Below are positions 7,379-12,045 of a DNA stretch of 18,857 nucleotides, piece by piece (positions within the stretch are counted from its first letter, which is position 1; each line of letters begins with the position of its first letter). A program made the position numbers and the translations under genes. The stretch is from JBHPCZ01 sp042573625 (lineage in GTDB: Bacteria; Desulfobacterota; Desulfobacteria; Desulfobacterales; UBA11574), in contig JBHPCZ010000066.1 in NCBI GenBank assembly GCA_042573625.1, forward strand, positions 1 through 18,857, written 5' to 3'. The notes beneath the pieces were generated by a model. That model saw only the letters and a program-made list of their open reading frames with translations, had not been told where the DNA came from and ran no database searches.

Positions 7379-8628
7379 AGCTCGATATTGAAATGTTTGC
7401 CGACTTCGATGGCCGATTTCACACCGTCTTCATGAAACCCATACCCGAAATAGCTTCCACAAAAAAAGGTATTGTCGGCGCCATTTAATTTGGCCAATTC
7501 CTTCTGGGACTCAAAGGCAGAAAAAGAATATAACGGATGGGTGTAGTGAATCTTTTTAATAATAAACTCATTCTTTATCTCTATAGAGGGATTCAGGGTG
7601 ACCAGATAGTCTTTTTGAGTGTTCAAATTTTGGAGCCGGTTCATATGATACGTCAGCGTAACAGGGGATTCCTCTTTGTTTTCGGGCATTCGGATGTAAT
7701 TCCAAGATGCCCAGGCTCTGCGGTTTTCAGGCATCCAATTCGTATCTGTGTGCAGAAAAGCGGTGTTTTGGGAATATTTCCAACTTCCCAGCAAGCGTTT
7801 TTCATCTTCCGAGGGGTCTTCCAGGAGCCCGAAGGCTTCATCTGCATGGACGGCAATCACCACCTTGTCGAATGTTTCCTGACTTTTATTTTGAAACGAC
7901 ACCGTGACGTCCGGATGGCGCTTGACACCGATAACAGGCGTTTCCGTAAACGTTTTGCCCTGAAAGGATTTTAAGAACGCGCGTACGTATGTCCGGGAGC
8001 CGCCTTTTACGAAATACCAGGGCACGGTTTCATCCACGGACAAAAGACCGTGATTTTCATAAAATCGGGCAAAGGTTTTCATGGGAAATTCCAGCATCTT
8101 AAAACCGGCAGCCGACCAGATGGCTGCCGACCAGGGAACGATAAACTTATGGATCAAATGGTCGCTGTAATTCAGTTTTTGCAGATATTGGCCCAGGGTT
8201 AAACCTTCCAGCCTGTCTTTGTAATAATCCTCTTTGGTTTGCAGTAGGAATCTTTTTATTTCAAAGATAAATCGCCAGTACCAGGGTTTAAAGAGATTGA
8301 CTCTTTGAGCAAAAAGGGTGTTCAGGCTTCGCGTTGCATAAGACAGGCCGGTTCCCCGGTCATCGTAACTAAACGACATTTCAGTTCTTTCGGTGGCAAC
8401 CGAAAGTTGTTTTAAAAATTTAATAAAATTGGGGTAGGTCCTGTTGTTAAGGACAATAAAACCGGTATCCACCGGGGTTCCGGCATCGGGCCCGGCCGGG
8501 ATGGTTATGGTATTGGTATGGCCTCCGAAGTAATCGTTTTTTTCAAAAAGGGTCACTCGATGTTTCTTTTGAAGAAGATAGGCAGCGGTAATTCCTGAAA
8601 TTCCGGCACCTATCACTGCAATTCGCAT
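7375..8628 (-). CDS. FAD-dependent amine-oxidase-like oxidoreductase
   Basis: The 417-residue protein starts with a Rossmann FAD motif, GAGISG (7-12), with Glu29 at the end of the second strand to hold the ribose, then the YFGGHTNT segment typical of the amine oxidase/desaturase-like flavoproteins. Further family marks are PVDTGFIVLNNRTYPNF and the C-terminal FFCGSYFGYGFHEDG flavin-binding region. Proteins of this type sit beside DUF1365 and CFA-like genes in many proteobacteria, and in Rhodobacter one has been implicated, as I recall, in forming conjugated diene intermediates on the way to furan fatty acids (UfaD). I infer acyl-chain desaturation or oxidation here too. It is the first gene of the compact operon: its stop overlaps the next start (ATGA), while 61 bases separate it from the NUDIX gene upstream. 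No Tat or Sec signal is visible. Confidence 0.88.
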   Translation of the reverse strand: MRIAVIGAGISGITAAYLLQKKHRVTLFEKNDYFGGHTNTITIPAGPDAGTPVDTGFIVLNNRTYPNFIKFLKQLSVATERTEMSFSYDDRGTGLSYATRSLNTLFAQRVNLFKPWYWRFIFEIKRFLLQTKEDYYKDRLEGLTLGQYLQKLNYSDHLIHKFIVPWSAAIWSAAGFKMLEFPMKTFARFYENHGLLSVDETVPWYFVKGGSRTYVRAFLKSFQGKTFTETPVIGVKRHPDVTVSFQNKSQETFDKVVIAVHADEAFGLLEDPSEDEKRLLGSWKYSQNTAFLHTDTNWMPENRRAWASWNYIRMPENKEESPVTLTYHMNRLQNLNTQKDYLVTLNPSIEIKNEFIIKKIHYTHPLYSFSAFESQKELAKLNGADNTFFCGSYFGYGFHEDGVKSAIEVGKHFNIEL

Positions 8629-8689
8629 AGATTTTATCCCTCTTTAAGTGCGCTCCAAGACTCTTTGTTGCGGCTGACAACCGACTATG

Positions 8690-9251
8690 TTATCGATTCG
8701 CCATGAATTGTAGATTCATTTCCGGTGTTATATCACCCATATGAAAGTTGAAGATTCCCTTGGAAGCATCCTTGAAATAAAGTTGAAGAACTTCGCGGAT
8801 CACCGAAAACGCCAGTTCTTCCCAGGCAATCTCATGTTCTTCCAGCAGCCGGACTTCCAAGCTTTCGTAACCGACCCGGAAATTTAAATCTACGAGCCGA
8901 CTCAGAAAAATCAGACAGACCTGGCCGATAAAGCCAAGATTGTAAAGGGCATAGGGTTTAAGGATCTCAACTTTTGCACCGGTTTCCTCATAGGTTTCTC
9001 GTATGGCACCCTCTTCGAGGGTTTCGCCGATTTCAAGAAAACCTGCGGGAATGGTCCACTTCCCGTAACGCGGTTGGATAGCACGCCGACACATCAACAG
9101 CCGGCCTTCCCATACGGGAATGCAACCTACTACCAAATTTAGGGTTTTGGTAATGGATGGTCTGACAATTATCGCATGTAAACCGCGGCCGGTCATCGCC
9201 CCGGGGGATGCGGTAAGCCCCTTTGGATCCACATTGATTGCAACATTTCAC
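8690..9251 (-). CDS. NUDIX hydrolase with N-terminal zinc ribbon, apparent frameshift
   Basis: The intact part encodes a NUDIX domain with the full box GFLEIGETLEEGAIRETYEETG (G-x5-E-x7-REUxEExG), preceded by GCIPVWEGRLLMCRRAI and RYGKWTIPAGF. Just upstream, in another frame, lies the matching zinc ribbon, CNQC (Cys4/Cys7) and CDNC, ending in IHYQNPK. Homologues run NPK directly into VVGCIP, and here that join needs the loss of one T from the TTT run at 9137-9135 on the minus strand. The full gene therefore starts at GTG 9251, four bases after the peroxiredoxin stop, and carries a +1 frameshift. It may be a real mutation, a sequencing error, or be bypassed by starting at ATG 9232, which lies in the NUDIX frame and would yield 180 residues with no ribbon. 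The family hydrolyses nucleoside diphosphate derivatives such as ADP-ribose or NADH; exact substrate unknown. Confidence 0.82.
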
Positions 9252-9254
9252 TTT

Positions 9255-9797
9255 CTAAACGATATCCTTTAATGCCAGCAAGGTTCCAATCGATGGATTG
9301 TCAGAAGGGTCCTTTGAATAGTGCGCATAACGAATATTGCCGGAAGTGTCTATCAAAAATACACCCGGCATCTGCATAACATCATCCCGCGGTATGCCCG
9401 GCATGTGTCCCCTTGCCAGGGTTTTCAATCCCTTCAACAAAAAGACCGGTGATGCCATACCGGTAAGCGAAGCTCTCCCAAGACCATAGATCTGATACAG
9501 TTTTTTTTCGGGATCGCAGATTAGCGGTAGTGATAAAGAAAATTGCTGTTTAAACGCCTCCGCCCGCTCGGGATTCCCCAGACCAACAAGAGCAACCTGA
9601 AAGCCGTTTTCCTCAAACTGTGCTTTCGCGCGCTGCAACTGCACCGCTTGCTCGCGGCAAAATGGTCAGCCAAAGTGTCTGAGAAAAACAAGAAGCAGGG
9701 GACGTTTCTTCCATAACGCGCTGAGACGGTGGTCCGTCTTGTCGGAAAAGGTCACCTCGGCATCCATTGCCTTCTGATATGTTTCTGCTGATGTCAC
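9255..9797 (-). CDS. Selenocysteine-containing peroxiredoxin-like protein (AhpC/TSA_2 type)
   Basis: Reading through the TGA at 9668-9666 as Sec joins two frames into one 180-residue thioredoxin-fold protein. The N-terminal part ends LLLVFLRHFG, the TGA is residue 44, and PFCREQAVQLQRAKAQFEE follows. Family members have CPFC here, so the site is U-P-F-C with Cys47 kept as partner. Downstream the frame holds VALVGLGNPERAEAFK, DPEKKLYQIYGLGRASL and MPGVFLIDTSGNIRYAHY, as expected. A stem-loop follows the TGA. I start at GTG 9797, preceded by AAGGA at 7-nt spacing; an in-frame ATG at 9842 has no good ribosome site. A stop in place of Sec would leave only 43 residues. The protein probably reduces peroxides or disulfides in the cytoplasm. 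It follows the 73-residue gene and abuts the NUDIX gene by 3 nt. Translation requires selB/selC/selA/selD, not in this window. Confidence 0.87.
9642..9659 (-). promoter_or_regulatory. Candidate bacterial SECIS stem-loop for the peroxiredoxin-like selenoprotein
   Basis: On the minus strand, 7 nt after the TGA, UGCCGC (9659-9654) can pair with GCGGUG (9647-9642), four Watson-Crick and two wobble pairs. The six-base loop GAGCAA has G at its first position, as SelB-binding loops usually do. The loop starts 12 nt after the TGA, at the short end of the known range. An alternative UUGC/GCAA pairing is possible, so the fold is less certain than for the second selenoprotein. Confidence 0.55.
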
Positions 9798-9916
9798 TCG
9801 CCCTTCCTTTTTTTGTTGCCCACCAGATAAAGATACGATCATCTGATAATTTCTGTACCCCGATGTGTGTTTTGGGGCATTTAAAGACGATTTGCATCGA
9901 AACTCTTGGGAAATAC

Positions 9917-10138
9917 CTACCCGGACAATTCGACGGGAACACCTTTATTTTTCAGGTCTTCAAGTATCGCCTTAAGCTGGGATTTTTCACAATCTTCGAT
10001 CTGGTAAACATTTTTTACGCCATCCGTAAACATCAGTACAAAATGGCCGTTTTCATCCAGGTAGGCCTTACGAATATAATCATCGTCAAGCCAGGGAGTG
10101 AGCGCTTGCATAAAATCAGACAAATTACACGTTTTCAT
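9917..10138 (-). CDS. 73-residue protein of unknown function
   Basis: The start is well defined: AGGAGGTG lies 5-6 bases before the ATG at 10138. The product is small, acidic and soluble-looking, with two cysteines (Cys4, Cys50), a DENGHFVLMFTDGVKNVYQI stretch (residues 28-47) that reads like a beta-hairpin, and a helical C-terminus (KSQLKAILEDLKNKG). I do not recognise a family. It is the first gene behind the promoter at 10246-10219 and precedes the peroxiredoxin-like selenoprotein by 119 nt. The spacer between them is open in the selenoprotein frame but lacks a good upstream start. A partner or regulator of the selenoprotein is possible but unsupported beyond position. Confidence 0.75.
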   Translation of the reverse strand: MKTCNLSDFMQALTPWLDDDYIRKAYLDENGHFVLMFTDGVKNVYQIEDCEKSQLKAILEDLKNKGVPVELSG

Positions 10139-10218
10139 TGAAACACCTCCTAACTTCCCGGGTTTTCCGAAACGTCGAATGAGTCTTAAAAAACCATTTG
10201 TGATGGGTTTGAACGATT

Positions 10219-10246
10219 ATTATACCCTATCTTTATCATAAGACAA
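10219..10246 (-). promoter_or_regulatory. Sigma70-type promoter for the 73-aa/selenoprotein transcript
   Basis: On the minus strand the -35 box TTGTCT (10246-10241) is followed after 16 bases by a perfect -10 box TATAAT (10224-10219). Transcription would begin near 10212 and give a leader of about 74 bases before the 73-residue gene. The spacer contains TTATGATA, a motif repeated upstream of the second selenoprotein gene. Confidence 0.6.
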
Positions 10247-10493
10247 AGAAATAAATGGGGTTAGAGGATTGTACTATTTAGCTTATAATAATACCTTTGT
10301 TGGCAAAAATTGTAATTTTGTCCACAGATAGCAATAATTGACACAGCAGAACCATATGCTCCGGATATTTCAAAAGCATAAATCCAAAACGGTGGCAATG
10401 AAGCTGTCCGACAACCCGCTTGGGTAAGGTTGTCGGACAGTTATAAAAAATTCTTTGGTATGACAAATATTGATACGTATCGGTTCTTTAAGT
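10247..10493. other. Gene-free spacer downstream of the coiled-coil gene
   Basis: Together with 10139-10246 this makes a gap of 355 bases between two minus-strand genes. It holds the promoter at 10219-10246 and the long hairpin at 10404-10440, both listed separately. The short open frames here have no ribosome sites or recognisable products, and I see no RNA gene. Confidence 0.5.
10404..10440. terminator. 13-bp perfect hairpin, possible terminator
   Basis: CTGTCCGACAACC (10404-10416) and GGTTGTCGGACAG (10428-10440) are perfect reverse complements around an 11-base loop. It lies about 54 bases beyond the stop of the minus-strand coiled-coil gene. Neither side has a clean U-tract: downstream on the minus strand reads CTTCATTGCC. 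It could terminate that transcript, stabilise its 3' end, or be a small mobile palindrome. Confidence 0.5.
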
Positions 10494-10808
10494 TTAGCCC
10501 GGTACGTCAACAGGCGCGGCCCTTCCGCCGATGTAGTCAATGACTTCATCATACGTATTGGTCAGATTCCCTTTAGCCCCATCAATTTCATCTCTTATCG
10601 GCTTCCACTCCAGGGGGCATTCGGTTCTGAGCAGATCGATTCTTCCTTCCAATTCGGTGATGACCATTTTAAGGTCTTGAATGTTAGGAAGAATTTTTTC
10701 CAATTCCCCAGACCCCAATTGTTCAGCTTTACGAATGACGTCAAAAATTTTCGCTTTCCACACCGTCAGTTCCATGTCCACGTTTGAGCAATAGTCTTTT
10801 ACTTCCAT
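10494..10808 (-). CDS. Small coiled-coil protein of unknown function
   Basis: A 104-residue acidic protein, mostly predicted helix, with a leucine/isoleucine heptad-like stretch (DVIRKAEQLGSGELEKILPNI, then DLKMVITELEGRIDLL) that suggests a short coiled coil. It starts at ATG 10808 behind AAGGAG with 6-base spacing, so it is very likely translated. Two cysteines, one in EVKDYCS and one in the conserved-looking TECPLEW. No signal peptide or membrane segment. I have an impression that similar proteins occur in sulfate-reducing deltaproteobacteria, but no function is known to me. It is transcribed alone, divergently from the PrxQ selenoprotein, and ends before a hairpin. Confidence 0.75.
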   Translation of the reverse strand: MEVKDYCSNVDMELTVWKAKIFDVIRKAEQLGSGELEKILPNIQDLKMVITELEGRIDLLRTECPLEWKPIRDEIDGAKGNLTNTYDEVIDYIGGRAAPVDVPG

Positions 10809-11129
10809 GATAAACTCCTTTCTGAATTTGTTGACTTGATAATCAATGATTACTTTTGTCTATACATCATAAACTAATAGAATAAACACGCAACAACTAT
10901 GCCAAAAGAAAAAAATATAACAGCATAATATTGCTTAATAAAATTGAGAGGATATTCGGTCGAAACTGTTTTATGATACAATTGTGTATCATGAGATAAT
11001 GTATCATAAACTTGTGCACGAAATTCTTTTAACGCTACAAATAATTACCGTTGACTGTGCTTTAGCGCTTAAATGAGATTTGACAACCCGTCAACAAACA
11101 GATTATCTTGTTAAGAAAGGAGGTTGATG
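10809..11129. other. Divergent regulatory region
   Basis: This 321-base AT-rich region separates the minus-strand coiled-coil gene from the plus-strand PrxQ selenoprotein gene. It contains the TGTATCAT repeat cluster (10970-11010), a related TTTATGATGTA on the minus strand at 10873-10863, and a TTGAC-5-GTCAA inverted repeat (11080-11094). Plus-strand promoter candidates are TTGACT (11051-11056) with TGAGAT 17 bases on, TTGTGC (11012-11017) with TACAAA 18 bases on, and TTGACA (11080-11085) with TATCTT; none is clearly best. AGGAGG at 11118-11123 is the ribosome site of the selenoprotein gene. Confidence 0.45.
10970..11010 (+). promoter_or_regulatory. Operator-like cluster of three TGTATCAT half-sites
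   Basis: TTTATGATACA (10970-10980) is the exact reverse complement of TGTATCATAAA (11000-11010). A third copy, TGTATCAT, lies at 10985-10992 and forms an 8-4-8 inverted repeat with the first. The copies sit 120-160 bases before the PrxQ selenoprotein start. This looks like a binding site for a dimeric regulator, which I cannot name. Confidence 0.42.
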
Positions 11130-11591
11130 ATGAAAACACTCAATTCTAAAGATAAGGCTCCCCATTTTAATCTAAAGGATCAGAATGGTCAGAATGTAAG
11201 GCTTTCCGATTTTGCCGGGAAGAAACTTTTTCTTTTTTTCTATCCCAAAGCCAATACCTCCGGCTGAGCCACCCAGGCAAAAAGTGTGCGGGACACACTT
11301 GAAGAGTTGGATGACAAAAACATAGTAGTCCTCGGAATCAGTCCGGACACGCCGGAAACTCAGAAAAAATTCGATGACAAGCATCATTTGGGCTTCACGC
11401 TGCTTTCCGATTCCGATCATTCGGTTGCAGAGGCTTACGGCGTTTGGGGAGAGAAGAAAATGTACGGTAAAACCTTTATGGGAATCATTCGGTCATCTTT
11501 TCTCATTGGCAAAAACGGAAAAATAGAAAATGCCTGGTACAAGATCAACCCCAAAAATACGGTTCCCGAGCTGATGAAGGTACTGGAATAA
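11130..11591 (+). CDS. Selenocysteine-containing PrxQ/BCP-type peroxiredoxin
   Basis: Reading the TGA at 11265-11267 as Sec gives a 153-residue protein that matches bacterioferritin-comigratory-protein peroxiredoxins along its full length: KAPHFNLKDQNG, LSDFAGKKLFLFFYPKANT, then Sec46 exactly at the peroxidatic cysteine, DTLEELDDKNIVVLGISPDTPE, KKFDDKHHLGFTLLSD and a C-terminal RSSFLIGKNGKIENAWYKI. Thr43 and Arg120-region residues of the family site are kept. The resolving cysteine that E. coli BCP has five residues on is Lys51 here, and no other Cys is present, so it should act as a 1-Sec enzyme relying on an external thiol. ATG 11130 follows AGGAGG by six bases; ATG 11127 is three bases away and less likely. 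The next gene starts two bases after the stop, so they form an operon. Expected role: reduction of peroxides in the cytoplasm. Confidence 0.93.
11282..11300 (+). promoter_or_regulatory. Bacterial SECIS stem-loop of the PrxQ selenoprotein
   Basis: AAGUGUG (11282-11288) pairs perfectly with CACACUU (11294-11300), seven Watson-Crick pairs closing the five-base loop CGGGA. The loop begins 21 nt after the TGA and carries G at its second position. Distance, stem and loop all fit the bacterial SECIS pattern recognised by SelB, while also coding for the conserved helix after the active site. Confidence 0.85.
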
Positions 11592-11592
11592 A

Positions 11593-12045
11593 ATGACTCA
11601 TTCCGAAGACATCAAAAAACAAATACGAAAACTTTTCACTGACCAAAAATTGGCCGTCCTTTCCACGCACCACTCCGGTCAACCGTACGCCAGTTTGATT
11701 GCATTTGCAGGTAAAGAAGACCTTAAGGAGATTTTTTTTGTAACCCCGCGGCCGACGCGAAAATTTGCAAATTTAGCGGCGAATCCAAGGGTCGCTCTAT
11801 TGATCAACAGCAGTTTGAACACGGATTCTGATTTTCATGAGGCTGTTGCCGTGACGGCCCTGGGCAATGCCAAAGAAATCAATGGGGCCGAAAAAGAGGA
11901 TGTTCTCCGTCTTTACTTGCGCAAGCACCCGTATCTGGAAGCCTTTGCAACATCTCCAACATGTGCCCTGGTGGGCATAACCATAACGACATATGTAATG
12001 GTGAAAAACTTTCAACAAGTCATGGAACTGCATATCGATCAATGA
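11593..12045 (+). CDS. Pyridoxamine 5'-phosphate oxidase-like FMN-binding protein
   Basis: A 150-residue protein with the split-barrel flavin-binding fold of the PPOX family: KLFTDQKLAVLSTHHSGQPYASLIAF near the N-terminus, FFVTPRPTRKFANLAANPRVALLI in the middle (the TRKxxNLxxNPxVxL pattern), and the ALVGITITTYVMV strand near the end. Members bind FMN, heme or F420 and include oxidoreductases and heme utilisation proteins; the short form does not reveal which. The start lies two bases after the selenoprotein stop, and its stop overlaps the start of the next gene (ATGA), so three genes are translated from one message. A role in redox defence with the selenoperoxidase is plausible but inferred. 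Confidence 0.85.
   Translation: MTHSEDIKKQIRKLFTDQKLAVLSTHHSGQPYASLIAFAGKEDLKEIFFVTPRPTRKFANLAANPRVALLINSSLNTDSDFHEAVAVTALGNAKEINGAEKEDVLRLYLRKHPYLEAFATSPTCALVGITITTYVMVKNFQQVMELHIDQ

Noticed and set aside
9666..9668. TGA in the peroxiredoxin-like gene as a simple nonsense mutation
   Set aside because: It falls exactly on the family's catalytic cysteine, a stem-loop follows, the rest of the frame is intact, and a second independent case occurs in the window.
9613..9942. 109-residue minus-strand open frame overlapping the peroxiredoxin-like gene
   Set aside because: It lies in a different frame from the peroxiredoxin similarity, has no family resemblance and is explained as a shadow of the read-through gene.
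10278..10552. Two overlapping minus-strand frames of 60-62 residues (10278-10466 and 10370-10552)
   Set aside because: They run through the perfect hairpin and the end of the coiled-coil gene and have no ribosome sites; chance frames.
11172..11420. 82-residue minus-strand frame opposite the PrxQ selenoprotein
   Set aside because: It is antisense to a gene with full family similarity and has no support of its own.
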